From: Pseudomonadota bacterium
Lineage (GTDB): Bacteria; Pseudomonadota; Alphaproteobacteria; Rhizobiales; Xanthobacteraceae
Assembly: GCA_023386885.1 (NCBI GenBank)
Contig: JAEWIX010000025.1
Coordinates: forward strand, 181,982 to 245,981
Direction of reading: 5' to 3'
Length of the DNA stretch: 64,000 nt
In this document: positions 1 through 9,013 of the stretch, in pieces
Layout: each line of letters begins with the position of its first letter
Position numbering within the stretch: position 1 is the first letter of the stretch
Position numbers and translations under genes: made by a program
The notes under the pieces: model-generated
Database searches by the model: none
The model's input: only the letters and a program-made list of their open reading frames with translations
Told to the model about the DNA's origin: nothing

Positions 1-469
1 CAACCATGCCGACCTTGCGATCGCGCAGCGAACCGACGGTCAACGGATAGTCCTGGGTGGTCCACAAACCGGACCGGATATAGCGATCCGCCTTGATGAA
101 CTCGCGCAACGTCGCGATGAGCAGCCCCACGGCGGTGTCCGCGACTTCCTCGGTCAGTACGTCCGGCGTGTTGGTGACGATGATGCCGTGCTCGCGTGCA
201 TAAGCGGAATCGACATGATCGTATCCGACCCCGAAGCTCGACACGATCTCCAGCTTCGGGAAGCGTGACAGCACGGCCTCGCCGGCCGGACGCAAGGCCG
301 TCACGGCGATACCGCGGATTCTTTCGACGACCGCCGGCGACAGTCGATTCACGTCCTCCAACGTCTCGCATTTGTGGCGTTCGAATCGTTCGGAAAAACC
401 ATTGTCGACAACCGGCTTGGTCGGGCCATAGATCAGAAGGTCGATTTTCTCCGAAGCAGCGGTCGTCAT
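1..469 (-). CDS. D-isomer specific 2-hydroxyacid dehydrogenase, partial (C-terminus beyond left edge)
   Basis: ATG at 469; 156 residues are visible before the frame leaves the window. The visible part is the N-terminal substrate-binding subdomain of NAD(P)-dependent 2-hydroxyacid dehydrogenases of the glyoxylate/hydroxypyruvate reductase type, with VSSFGVGYDHVD at residues 76-87 and TNTPDVLTEEVAD at 99-111. The Rossmann domain and the catalytic Arg/Glu/His lie outside the window. Its start codon shares one base with the stop of the upstream ABC permease (TGATG), so it is the last visible gene of the ABC operon. This suggests, by inference, that it acts on a 2-oxo or 2-hydroxy acid derived from the imported compound. 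Confidence 0.88.
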   Translation of the reverse strand, partial: MTTAASEKIDLLIYGPTKPVVDNGFSERFERHKCETLEDVNRLSPAVVERIRGIAVTALRPAGEAVLSRFPKLEIVSSFGVGYDHVDSAYAREHGIIVTNTPDVLTEEVADTAVGLLIATLREFIKADRYIRSGLWTTQDYPLTVGSLRDRKVGMV

Positions 470-1308
470 CAGCTTTCCTTTCGCAACGCGCTCTCATGCC
501 AGCGCCGCAACAACAGATGCGACACCAGCGCCAACGCCATATAAATGACGACCCCGGCCACCGAGAGCAACAACAATGCGGCGAACATGCGCGGAATGTT
601 GAGCCGGTATCCGGATTCCGCAATCCTGTAGGCGAGGCCCGACCCGCTGCCGGCCGAGCCCGCCGCGATCTCCGCAACCACCGCGCCGATCAGCGACAGT
701 CCCCCGGCGATACGTAGGCCGCCAAGCATATAGGGCAGCGCCGCGGGCAGGCGCAGGTAACGCAAGGTCTGCCAGCGCGAGGCGCCATATAGTTTGAACA
801 TATCTGCCAGATTGCGATCGACCGAATTCAGCCCCAACGTGGTGTTCGACAGGACCGGAAAGAAGGCGACAATCCAGGCGCAGGCCACCACCGCAGTCTG
901 CTGCGGCAGATAGATCAGCAGCAGCGGCGCGATGGCGATCACCGGCGTGACCTGCAGGATCACCGCATAGGGCAACAGCGCCAGTTCGAGCCATTTCGAC
1001 TGACTGAACAACAACGCCAGCGCGACGCCGCCGATAACCGCTGCGATGAACCCTTCCAAGGTGGTCAATAGCGTCGTCAGCAACGATGTCCACAAAATCG
1101 ACCAATCTTGAATCAAGGTCTCAAGAACCAACGCGGGACCGGGCAGCACGTAAGGCGGAATGTCGTTGATGTTGACGACCAAGTGCCAGGCGAGAATGCC
1201 TGCTGCTAACACCGCGACAGGCAACGCCATTCGCGCTATCGCGCCGCGCGACGACGTCGCGACTTCCGCCGCGCTTGAACGGGCTTCGTTCGTCATCACG
1301 CCGCTCAC
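469..1308 (-). CDS. ABC transporter permease (SsuC/TauC/ThiX type)
   Basis: Inner-membrane channel subunit, 279 aa, usual length for the family. Hydrophobic segments lie near residues 27-45, 72-101, 108-134, 139-157, 200-216 and 241-266, giving about six helices. The cytoplasmic coupling loop around 174-193 (LYGASRWQTLRYLRLPAALP) corresponds to the EAA loop that contacts the ATPase. It overlaps the ATPase gene upstream by 4 bp and the dehydrogenase gene downstream by 1 bp, so the genes are translationally coupled. The family imports sulfonates, nitrate, thiamine precursors or aromatic acids; the sequence does not settle the substrate. Confidence 0.9.
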   Translation of the reverse strand: MSGVMTNEARSSAAEVATSSRGAIARMALPVAVLAAGILAWHLVVNINDIPPYVLPGPALVLETLIQDWSILWTSLLTTLLTTLEGFIAAVIGGVALALLFSQSKWLELALLPYAVILQVTPVIAIAPLLLIYLPQQTAVVACAWIVAFFPVLSNTTLGLNSVDRNLADMFKLYGASRWQTLRYLRLPAALPYMLGGLRIAGGLSLIGAVVAEIAAGSAGSGSGLAYRIAESGYRLNIPRMFAALLLLSVAGVVIYMALALVSHLLLRRWHESALRKES

Positions 1309-2117
1309 GTCGCAGCCTTCGCACCGCTGGCTTGAGCCAGCGCCAGGGATGCTTGCCGACAGTAAGCGGCGTATTCGGCCGAGGTGCGGAAATCCTCGTC
1401 GCGCGCGCCGGCATCGATCCGAATATCCTTATGGATGCGTCCGGGCCGTCCTGTCATCACCACGACTCGTTGCGACAGGTAGACCGATTCAAACACCGAA
1501 TGCGTCACAAACACCACCGTCTTGCGAAGGCTGCGCCATAGCGCCAACAGATCGTTATTGAGGCGGAAGCGCGTGATCTCGTCGAGCGCGGCGAACGGCT
1601 CGTCTAACAATAGCACGTCCGGTTCGGTGATCAGTGCGCGGGCGAGCGACACGCGCATCTTCATTCCGCCGGAAAGTTCGCGCGGGAATGCCTCGTCGAA
1701 CTCCGACAGTCCGACCCGCGCCAGCACCTCGTCCACACGTACGTTCGCGCCAGAATGTGTCGAACGAGCCAATGTCAGCGGCAGCTTCACATTCTCACGC
1801 ACGTTTGCCCACGGCATCAAGGTGGGCTCCTGAAACACGAATCCGATCGAACGGCCGGCTTGCGCCGATGTCGTGGGCCCCGCCACATTCACCTCACCCG
1901 AGGTCGGCGCGACCAAACCGGCAATAATGCGTAGCGCGGTCGACTTGCCGCACCCGGATGGACCGAGCAACGAGATGAACTCGCCGCGCCGAACATCGAG
2001 ATCGATAGGTCCCAGAGCAATGCCGCGACCATCATAGATCTTGGTGACGGCGCGCAGCCGAATGGCGCGACTGCTGCCTGATTTGTCGGAGAGGATGGGA
2101 GAGATCGCCGCCATCAC
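1305..2117 (-). CDS. ABC transporter ATP-binding protein (SsuB/TauB/ThiZ type)
   Basis: Cytoplasmic ATPase of the same importer, 270 aa. All motifs are intact: Walker A GPSGCGKST at 52-60, Q-loop Gln at 96, signature LSGGM at 148-152, Walker B DVLLLDEP at 167-174 and the switch His at 206. The short spacing between elements fits the nitrate/sulfonate/taurine subfamily. It lies 4 bp downstream of the binding-protein gene and overlaps the permease gene by 4 bp, so the three subunits form one operon read leftward. Confidence 0.93.
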   Translation of the reverse strand: MMAAISPILSDKSGSSRAIRLRAVTKIYDGRGIALGPIDLDVRRGEFISLLGPSGCGKSTALRIIAGLVAPTSGEVNVAGPTTSAQAGRSIGFVFQEPTLMPWANVRENVKLPLTLARSTHSGANVRVDEVLARVGLSEFDEAFPRELSGGMKMRVSLARALITEPDVLLLDEPFAALDEITRFRLNNDLLALWRSLRKTVVFVTHSVFESVYLSQRVVVMTGRPGRIHKDIRIDAGARDEDFRTSAEYAAYCRQASLALAQASGAKAAT

Positions 2118-2121
2118 ATCG

Positions 2122-3144
2122 TCACGGCTTGGGGCGGAGATCGAGACCGACGCCCTTGTTGATGAAGCGTAACGTATAGGCCTTCCGGTAGTCGATATCG
2201 CGACGAACCACGCCTGCCCGCACCATCTTATCGAAGAAGCTCGCCATGCGGGCGTCTGTCATCGCGCCGATACCGTCTTTGTCGGCATCGCCGGAATCGA
2301 CGATGCCGTGATCCTTCATCGCCTTGACCGAATACACGAGCAGTTCGTCGGTCATGTCCGGGTTGAGCTTCTTGATCATCTCATTGCCCAGCTTGTTGTC
2401 GCCGTAGAGATAGGTGTACCAACCGATGATCGAGGCATCCACGAAGCGTTGCACGAGACCAGGTTTGTTTTCGATGAGATTGCGCCGGGTTTCGATCAGT
2501 GTCGAATAGGCGTCGAAACCATAGTCGGCGAGCAGCAGCACCGTGGGCTTGAACCCGGCGCGTTTCTCCACCGCATAGGGCTCCGACGATACGTAACCTT
2601 GCATCGCGCTATTCGGGTCGGCAAGAAACGGCTGGGCGTTGAAGGTGTAAGGCTTCACCTTGTCCTCGCTGAAACCGTAATCGGATTTCAGCCACTGGAA
2701 ATAACTGGCAATGCCTTCTTTCGACACGAACAATGTGAGTGGCTTGAGGTCGTCGAGCTTGGTGACCTTGGAGTCCGGATGAGCCAGAAACACCTGCGGG
2801 TCTTTCTGGAATATCGCCGCCACCGCGACCACTGGCACCTTGTTGGCCACAGCGTCGAACGATTGCAGAGTGTTTGCGGTCATGAAGAAATCGAGCTTTC
2901 CGGCGATCAGCAGGATGCGGTTGTTGACGTTCGGCCCGCCCGGCACGATGGTCACGTCAAGTCCGTACCTGCGATAGGTGCCATCGGCCAGCGCCTGGAA
3001 GAAGCCGCCGTGCTCAGCCTCCGCCACCCAGTTGGTGCCGAAAGATACCTTGTCCAGCGTTTCGGCGGTGGCCGGCGCGGCCTGAGCGAGGACGATGCCG
3101 ACGAGACAGGCCCTTAACGATGACGCGAGAGGAGCCAGCTTCAT
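2122..3144 (-). CDS. NMT1/THI5-like ABC transporter substrate-binding protein
   Basis: Periplasmic receptor of the importer, 340 aa. I chose ATG 3144 because GGAG sits 6 nt upstream and the protein then opens with a signal peptide (MKLAPLASS... ending ATAETL near residue 28); the frame stays open upstream to 3225 but that stretch looks like leader. The mature N-terminus (VSFGTNWVAEAEHGGFFQAL) and the GPNVNNRILLIAGKLDF region are typical of NMT1/THI5-like domains. Members bind pyrimidine thiamine precursors, riboflavin or other small heterocycles and acids. No TPP riboswitch is seen upstream, which argues against a simple thiamine-precursor role. Confidence 0.9.
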   Translation of the reverse strand: MKLAPLASSLRACLVGIVLAQAAPATAETLDKVSFGTNWVAEAEHGGFFQALADGTYRRYGLDVTIVPGGPNVNNRILLIAGKLDFFMTANTLQSFDAVANKVPVVAVAAIFQKDPQVFLAHPDSKVTKLDDLKPLTLFVSKEGIASYFQWLKSDYGFSEDKVKPYTFNAQPFLADPNSAMQGYVSSEPYAVEKRAGFKPTVLLLADYGFDAYSTLIETRRNLIENKPGLVQRFVDASIIGWYTYLYGDNKLGNEMIKKLNPDMTDELLVYSVKAMKDHGIVDSGDADKDGIGAMTDARMASFFDKMVRAGVVRRDIDYRKAYTLRFINKGVGLDLRPKP

Positions 3145-3288
3145 GATTGATCTCCATCGATTATTCTGGCCCATGATGGCAGGATGCAACAGGCAGCGTC
3201 GATGTTGTAGCCGTTCCGCCGCCACACGTCTGGAATGTCGTTAAATTTTTCGTCGATCGGTTCACTGGTTTCAAGAGCGCCCATCCCG

Positions 3289-4098
3289 ATGACTGCTTCC
3301 TGCCCACCCCGCGACTGGTGCGACATCTACTGGTCCGACGTGACGCGCGATGACGCTGCGCGATGGATCGCGGTGCTGCCGCTGGCAGCCATCGAGCAAC
3401 ATGGGCCGCATCTGCCGCTCGGCACCGACGTGATGATTGCGGACGCCTATCTGGCGCGGGTACGCGAATTGCTGCCGACGAATCTTCCGGCAACGTTCCT
3501 GCCGGTGCAAGCCGTCGGCATTTCGACCGAACACGTCCCTTTTCCCGGCACGCTGACGCTGCCGCCTGACCTCGCGATCCGAAACTGGACGGCGCTGGGC
3601 GAAAGCCTCGCGCGCGTCGGCATCCGCAAGCTGGTGATGGTGTCGAGTCATGGCGGCAACAGTGCCGCGATGAGCATCGTTTCACAGGAACTGCGCGCAC
3701 ATCACGGCATGCTGGCGGTCACGACCGCGTGGAGCCGCTTCGGTGCGCCCGAAGGGCTATTCACCGACGCCGAGGTCCGCCACGGAATCCATGGCGGCGC
3801 CATCGAAACCTCCATCATGCTGGCGGCGCGCCCCGATCGGGTGCGGACCGCCGAAATCAAGAACTTCCAGCCACGGACCGTGACGATCGAGAACGATTAT
3901 CGCTGGCTCAGCGTGCAGCGACCCGCGCCATTCGCATGGCAAGCGCAGGACCTGCACCCAAGCGGCGCCATCGGCGATGCCACCGCGGCCAGCGCCGAGA
4001 AGGGTCGGCAGTTGCTGGACCACGGCGCCCGCGCCTTTTGCGAATTGCTTGCCGACGTCGACCGATTCGACCCGGCCCTCTTCCTCGACCAGGCCTGA
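3289..4098 (+). CDS. Creatininase-family amidohydrolase
   Basis: Probable metal-dependent amidohydrolase, 269 aa from ATG 3289; an in-frame ATG at 3235 would add 18 residues with no family similarity. Likely metal ligands are all present: E36 and H38 in EQHGPH, D47 in GTD, H121 in SSHGGN and E173 in GAIETS. The family includes creatininase, FAPy deformylases and amidases of cofactor side pathways. It is divergent from the ABC operon across about 145 bp. A binding protein, permease, ATPase, amidohydrolase and 2-hydroxyacid dehydrogenase together suggest uptake and opening of a cyclic amide or N-heterocycle; this is inference. Confidence 0.88.
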   Translation: MTASCPPRDWCDIYWSDVTRDDAARWIAVLPLAAIEQHGPHLPLGTDVMIADAYLARVRELLPTNLPATFLPVQAVGISTEHVPFPGTLTLPPDLAIRNWTALGESLARVGIRKLVMVSSHGGNSAAMSIVSQELRAHHGMLAVTTAWSRFGAPEGLFTDAEVRHGIHGGAIETSIMLAARPDRVRTAEIKNFQPRTVTIENDYRWLSVQRPAPFAWQAQDLHPSGAIGDATAASAEKGRQLLDHGARAFCELLADVDRFDPALFLDQA

Positions 4099-4186
4099 TC
4101 CCTTTCCCGTCTGCCCATTCGAATCGTGCCGTCCGTTACATGGCCGTCACACCACGGTGGCAAAGACCCTTTGGACTTTCATTTGG

Positions 4187-4227
4187 CAATTGCGATTGCG
4201 AATTAGTTGCAATAATAATTTGCGATC
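4187..4227 (+). promoter_or_regulatory. AT-rich cluster of TTGCRA repeats before the double-barrel porin
   Basis: Four TTGCGA/TTGCAA copies occur at 4190, 4196, 4207 and 4220 in an otherwise AT-rich patch, 40-75 bp upstream of the porin ATG. TTGCAA is self-complementary, so the block reads similarly on both strands, as operators for metal-responsive regulators often do. I cannot match it confidently to a named box; Fur/Mur-type control is one possibility. Confidence 0.3.
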
Positions 4228-4265
4228 AACACATCGAGCCTGCGCGACGAGACGACATCAGCATC

Positions 4266-6242
4266 ATGAAGCCGGTCTGGATCATCATCGCCTTGGGGTT
4301 CGGTGTTCGAGCGAACACGGTATTGGCCGCCGACCTGCCGGCGACGTCCCCGGTCAAAGCCGCCCCATTTCAAACCGCCTTCGATTGGAGCGGACTTTAC
4401 GTCGGCGCGCATACCGGCTTCGGCCAGGGACGATCCTCCGCGACGCTAACCGACCCGGCCACGGCGACGGCCGGCCATACATTCGGTGGCACAATCGGCG
4501 GCGTGCAGGCCGGTTACAATTATGTGTTGCCATCCGGTGTGGTGCTCGGCGTCGAGGCAGATTTCACCTTCCCCAACTATCTGGATTCCAACTCCGCCAT
4601 GTCGATGCTGACGTCGGCCCGCTCCGACATCACCGAAAGGCTCGACTACATCGGCACAGCGCGCGGCCGCCTTGGCGTCATCAACGGCAACTGGCTTGCT
4701 TACGTCACAGGCGGCCTTGCCTGGAGCGGTACGCGCTACATCAACACGACATCATCGGGAGAAGAGGAGAAGCGGCTTCATTCCCGGACAGGTTGGGTCG
4801 CCGGCGCTGGCGTCGAATATGCTTTCGCGCCGCATTGGTCAGCGCGATTAGAGTATCTCTACAGTCAGCCCGGCAGCGCCAACGTGGCCTTTGCGTCCGG
4901 CGCGCACTACACGTCAACAAGCGATTTCCAATCGCTGCGCATCGGCCTCAATCGCAAGATCGGCGGACTCGAGCCCGGCCTGTCATCGCCGGCGAGCTGG
5001 ATCGAACCGGAATCCGATCGCTGGGAAATTCACGGCCAGACCACCTATCTCGCGCAAGGCCACCCGACTTTTCGCGCGCCCTACTCCGGCCCGAACAGCC
5101 TGATGCCGAACGCGCAGATGAAGGCAACCTGGAGCAACAGCCTGTTCCTCAACGCCCGGCTGTGGGACGGCGGCGAGGTCTATTACAATCCCGAACTGGC
5201 GCAGGGCTTCGGCCTCAGCGATACCGTCGGCGTGGGCGGGTTTCCCAGCGGCGAAGCGCAAAAATCCGATTTCCCCTACCCGCACTACAACACCTCGCGG
5301 CTGTTCGTACGACAGACATTCGGCTTCGGCGGCGAACAGGAAGAACTCGTCAGCGGACCGACGCAGCTCGCCGGCAAGGTGGACGTCTCACGATTGACCG
5401 TTCAGGCCGGCAAATTTGCGGTCACCGATGTCTTCGACGGCAACGCTTATGCCAAGGACCCCCGCCGCGATTTCATGAACTGGGCGATGTGGGCGCCGGG
5501 CGCGTTTGATTATTCGGCGGATAAGGTCGGCCTCACCTACGGCGCCTCCGCCGAGCTCAATCAGAGGCGCTGGGCGCTGCGCGCCGGCTATTTCCTAATG
5601 GATGCGGAAGCCAATTCCAACAATTTCGACATGCGTATCTTCCAGCGCGGCCAATACGTGGTCGAACTGGAGACGCGCTATTCGTTGTTCGGGCAACCCG
5701 GCAAGCTGCGCACCATCGGCTGGCTCAACAGCGCCTATTCCGGCAGCTATCGCGAGACGCTGGCAAACCCCGCCCTCAACCTCGACATCGCTCAGACCCG
5801 GCAAGGCCGCATCAAGTACGGTTACGTCCTCAATCTCGAACAAGCCTTGACGGATGACATCGGCCTGTTCGGGCGCTGGAGTTGGAACGACGGCAGGACC
5901 GAGATCATGGCGTTCACCGACATCGACGCCAGCCTGTCGCTTGGCGCCTCGATCAAGGGGACGCGATGGGGCCGCCCCGACGACGTCGTCGGACTCGGTG
6001 GCGCCGTCAACGCGCTGTCGAAAGATCACCGCGACTTCATCGCCGCTGGGGGGCTCGGCGTCCTGATCGGCGACGGCCGGCTGAACTACCGCAAGGAACG
6101 AATTCTCGAAACCTACTACGCCTTCGCACTCAACAAACAGCTGACGTTTACCGCCGACTACCAATTGATTGTCAACCCGGCCTACAACGCCGATCGTGGG
6201 CCGGTGTCGGTCTTTTCGGGGCGTTTGCACGGCGAGTTCTAG
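4266..6242 (+). CDS. Outer-membrane protein: Omp25-type barrel fused to an OprB-type carbohydrate porin
   Basis: 658 aa. ATG 4266 gives a signal peptide ending VLAAD near residue 23; the frame is open further upstream but that part is a shadow of the creatininase gene. Residues about 35-240 (FDWSGLYVGAHTGFG ... LRIGLNRKIG) form a complete small barrel of the Omp25/RopB type found in rhizobia. From about 250 to the end the sequence is an OprB carbohydrate-selective porin (WEIHGQTTYLAQGHPTFRAPY, GEVYYNPELAQGFGLSDT, GKFAVTDVFDGNAYAKDPR) ending in Phe, as outer-membrane proteins should. Each half would normally be a separate protein. The role is probably sugar or small-solute diffusion. Confidence 0.87.
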   Translation: MKPVWIIIALGFGVRANTVLAADLPATSPVKAAPFQTAFDWSGLYVGAHTGFGQGRSSATLTDPATATAGHTFGGTIGGVQAGYNYVLPSGVVLGVEADFTFPNYLDSNSAMSMLTSARSDITERLDYIGTARGRLGVINGNWLAYVTGGLAWSGTRYINTTSSGEEEKRLHSRTGWVAGAGVEYAFAPHWSARLEYLYSQPGSANVAFASGAHYTSTSDFQSLRIGLNRKIGGLEPGLSSPASWIEPESDRWEIHGQTTYLAQGHPTFRAPYSGPNSLMPNAQMKATWSNSLFLNARLWDGGEVYYNPELAQGFGLSDTVGVGGFPSGEAQKSDFPYPHYNTSRLFVRQTFGFGGEQEELVSGPTQLAGKVDVSRLTVQAGKFAVTDVFDGNAYAKDPRRDFMNWAMWAPGAFDYSADKVGLTYGASAELNQRRWALRAGYFLMDAEANSNNFDMRIFQRGQYVVELETRYSLFGQPGKLRTIGWLNSAYSGSYRETLANPALNLDIAQTRQGRIKYGYVLNLEQALTDDIGLFGRWSWNDGRTEIMAFTDIDASLSLGASIKGTRWGRPDDVVGLGGAVNALSKDHRDFIAAGGLGVLIGDGRLNYRKERILETYYAFALNKQLTFTADYQLIVNPAYNADRGPVSVFSGRLHGEF

Positions 6243-6309
6243 ACCCGTTATTTCGCCACGTTGTTCTAACGCAACCGGCGAAGACGGATATTCGTCTCGC
6301 GCGAAAACG

Positions 6310-7935
6310 CTACGCTACCGGGGAAAACGAATCCGCCTGCGCCATCGCCCAAGCATCGCGAAAGCGCGGGTTCTCGGTCCCTTCAAGCAACTCGCCCGGA
6401 CGCAATTCCGGATACAATCGCGCAAAGGACATCACCTCGGTGCCGGTCAGGCGATGCGAGAAATGCACCGGCCTGATGTCCTGCGGATGGCTGAGGCCCG
6501 CGGCGGCGATCAATTCCGACAGCGCATGAAGCGTGGCGTGGTGATAATTATACACTCGTTCCAGCTTGTGCGGGACCACAAGCGCGCGATTGCGCGACGG
6601 ATCCTGCGTGGTCACGCCGGTCGGGCACCGATCTGTATGGCAACTCAGCGACTGAATGCAGCCGAGCGCGAACATGAAACCGCGTGCAGAGTTGCACCAA
6701 TCCGCACCGAGCGCCATGGCGCGGGCAATATCGAAGGCCGTTGCGATCTTGCCGGATGCGCCGATCTTGATACGGTCGCGGATATTGAGACCGACCAGCG
6801 CGTTGTGCGCGAAATTGACGCCCTCGCGCATCGGCATCCCGAGATGATCCATAAATTCCAGCGGTGCGGCGCCGGTGCCACCCTCGTTGCCGTCGATTAC
6901 GATAAAGTCGGGATAGATTCCGGTTTGCAGCATCGCCTTGCAGATCGCCAGAAACTCCCAACGATGACCAATGCAAAGCTTGAAGCCGGCCGGCTTGCCG
7001 CCGGAGAGCCGGCGCATCTCGCCGATGAACGCCATCATCTCCAGCGGTGTCGAAAACGCCGAGTGGCCCGCGGGCGAAATGCAATCCTCGCCCAGCGCTA
7101 CGCCGCGTATCCGTGAAATTTCCTCGGAGACTTTCGCGGCAGGCAGCACACCGCCATGGCCGGGCTTGGCGCCCTGGCTGATCTTCAGTTCCACCATCTT
7201 GATCTGGTCGAGGGTTGCGACACGCGCGAACGCCTCGGGATCGAACGCCCCGTCGCGCGTACGACACCCGAAATAACCTGAACCGATTTCCCAGATCAGG
7301 TCGCCGCCGTTCTCCTGATGATACGGACTGACGCCGCCCTCCCCGGTATCGTGAGCGAAGCCACCTTTCTTCGCGCCGGCATTCAGTGCACGTACCGCAT
7401 TGGGGCTGAGCGCGCCGAAACTCATCGCTGAGATATTGAACACCGACGCGGAGTAAGGCCTGGTACATTCCGGGCCGCCGATCATGATCCGGAATTTCTC
7501 CGTAGCACGCGGCTTCGGCGCGATGGAATGCTGCATCCATTCGTAGCCGTCTGAATAGACGTTTTCCTGCGTGCCGAACGGTCGCTTGTCGAGCACCATC
7601 TTGGCGCGCTGATACACCACCGCACGCGTATCGCGACTGAACGGCATGCCGTCCTTCTCGCTCTCGAAGAAATACTGCCGCATCTCCGGGCGGATTTCCT
7701 CGAGCAGAAATCGCAAATGCGCCGAGATCGGATAATTGCGCAGCACCGCGTGGTCTTTCTGCACCAGATCGTGAATGCCGAGCACCGTGAGCCCGCCAAA
7801 GATCAGGATCGGAATGACGACCAGGTTGATGATCTTGTGATCACCTATCGCGAGGCCGAGAAGCAGAGCGGTAATCACGGCGCAGATCGTCAGCACGATG
7901 AAGCGCGGCGAAAATGGAATCATCACGGTTTCCAT
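6310..7935 (-). CDS. FMN-binding glutamate synthase family protein
   Basis: 541 aa; ATG 7935 has GAGGG 4-5 nt upstream. Two hydrophobic segments at the N-terminus (about residues 10-55) anchor it in the inner membrane. The rest is the FMN/glutamate-synthase core, with MSFGALS, a GGDLIWEIGSGYFG stretch, GAKPGHGG and DGNEGGTGAAP. CIQSLSCHTDRCPTG supplies the cysteines of a 3Fe-4S cluster. It lacks the glutaminase domain of GltB, so it should not be called glutamate synthase; the true reaction of these stand-alone proteins is not settled. It lies 163 bp downstream of the PAS-protein gene on the same strand. Confidence 0.88.
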   Translation of the reverse strand: METVMIPFSPRFIVLTICAVITALLLGLAIGDHKIINLVVIPILIFGGLTVLGIHDLVQKDHAVLRNYPISAHLRFLLEEIRPEMRQYFFESEKDGMPFSRDTRAVVYQRAKMVLDKRPFGTQENVYSDGYEWMQHSIAPKPRATEKFRIMIGGPECTRPYSASVFNISAMSFGALSPNAVRALNAGAKKGGFAHDTGEGGVSPYHQENGGDLIWEIGSGYFGCRTRDGAFDPEAFARVATLDQIKMVELKISQGAKPGHGGVLPAAKVSEEISRIRGVALGEDCISPAGHSAFSTPLEMMAFIGEMRRLSGGKPAGFKLCIGHRWEFLAICKAMLQTGIYPDFIVIDGNEGGTGAAPLEFMDHLGMPMREGVNFAHNALVGLNIRDRIKIGASGKIATAFDIARAMALGADWCNSARGFMFALGCIQSLSCHTDRCPTGVTTQDPSRNRALVVPHKLERVYNYHHATLHALSELIAAAGLSHPQDIRPVHFSHRLTGTEVMSFARLYPELRPGELLEGTENPRFRDAWAMAQADSFSPVA

Positions 7936-8098
7936 CGATCCCTCGAGCCTTGTTGTTCTTGGCGCCGCGGTGCGCTATATGCTTGCGCTTTCCGGCTGCT
8001 GGCACGCGTATCCTAGCACCTGTGTGTGAAAATCATTCCGAAGAATTCGGCGGAAAGCGTCACGCCCAGCACCAGCAACACGAGCACCCGCCGGCGAA

Positions 8099-8704
8099 CT
8101 ATCCGAACACGATGTCGTCCGAACCGACACCCTGCGTTGACGACACCTTCTGTTTCAATGCCGGATCGATCATCACGGTCCAGTGCAGCGGGACCTTCCT
8201 GACATTACGCAACAGTCCCTGGGAGGCGAAGCGCCCTTCAGTGCTCCAGGCATGCAGCGCCGCCAACATGAAGGCCGGCCCCGTACCGCCCGTGCGGCCA
8301 TAGGGAAGAAAAATCTGCTCCACCGTCACCGGACAGCCATTCGCATCGGAAAGCGCAACGATGCAATAGATCGGAAGCATGTGTTGAACGCACGCATCCC
8401 AGATTGGACGGGCGGCATTCGCCATCGGCTGGTCCAGACATTCCCGCAGCAGACGGCCGGACATTCTCTCATCGAAGAGTTGCTCGACCCGCTCGCCGGC
8501 CGAATGACAGATGTAGTCGGGCTTGTCATCGGCAAGACGAATTTCCGTCATCAGGAGATCGGCAGCGTCGCCCGCACGCTCATCGGGAATGAAAGCCGCG
8601 ATGTCCGGCAGCTGATGGTTCCCACGCGCTCGCTGCCAGTCGCGCAATAAGCTGACATGTCTGATCGATCGCACGATGCTGGCATGAGCTTTCTGAAAAG
8701 ACAT
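8099..8704 (-). CDS. PAS-fold protein of the PF07310 (PAS_5) type
   Basis: 201 aa, soluble, no signal peptide or membrane segment. The start LRDWQRARGNHQLPDIAAFIP, the centre (ICHSAGERVEQLFDERMSGRLLRECL) and the final strands (VEQIFLPYG) follow the pattern of the stand-alone PAS domains common in Bradyrhizobium, Rhodopseudomonas and Caulobacter. No kinase, cyclase or DNA-binding module is attached, so it may be a single-domain sensor or scaffold. The assignment is from remembered family patterns. Confidence 0.6.
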   Translation of the reverse strand: MSFQKAHASIVRSIRHVSLLRDWQRARGNHQLPDIAAFIPDERAGDAADLLMTEIRLADDKPDYICHSAGERVEQLFDERMSGRLLRECLDQPMANAARPIWDACVQHMLPIYCIVALSDANGCPVTVEQIFLPYGRTGGTGPAFMLAALHAWSTEGRFASQGLLRNVRKVPLHWTVMIDPALKQKVSSTQGVGSDDIVFG

Positions 8705-9013
8705 TGAGCCGGTCTATCCTGCGGAAACGCTTGGTCGGCGGACGGCAAACACAATAGAGGGCAGACGAATGCCCGAAACGCGGCAGCTCTGATTCGCAAT
8801 GTGGCGAGAGGCTATCATAGAATCGGAGAGTTCGACCATCTTCCGTGCAATGCCACCAGAAAGCAACCATTGGATGCATTCACGTGTCTCGCCTTTGGTG
8901 TAAGCGATAGGGGTGCGGAGACGCCGATGCCGGCGATGGATCGGCAAGACGCGATCGGGTAAACTTTGGCTGCGCTCCACTAAAGCGCCCCTTCCCTCAG
9001 GCCACGCCGTTTC
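8705..9013. other. 309-bp divergent intergenic region with no recognisable gene
   Basis: Lies between the start of the PAS gene (minus) and the start of the ATP-grasp gene (plus), so it must hold the promoters of both. Open frames here on the minus strand are extensions of shadow frames. A stop at 8981-8983 in the ATP-grasp frame shows that gene cannot begin much further upstream. I could not pick out a convincing -35/-10 pair or operator. Confidence 0.5.

Noticed and set aside
3145..3288. TPP riboswitch before the NMT1/THI5-like transporter
   Set aside because: The 145-bp divergent gap lacks the CUGAGA and ACCUGA-type conserved blocks of the TPP element.
3729..4265. In-frame extension of the porin reading frame upstream of ATG 4266
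   Set aside because: It overlaps the creatininase gene on the same strand in another frame, is Arg-rich like a shadow frame, and lies before a proper signal peptide.
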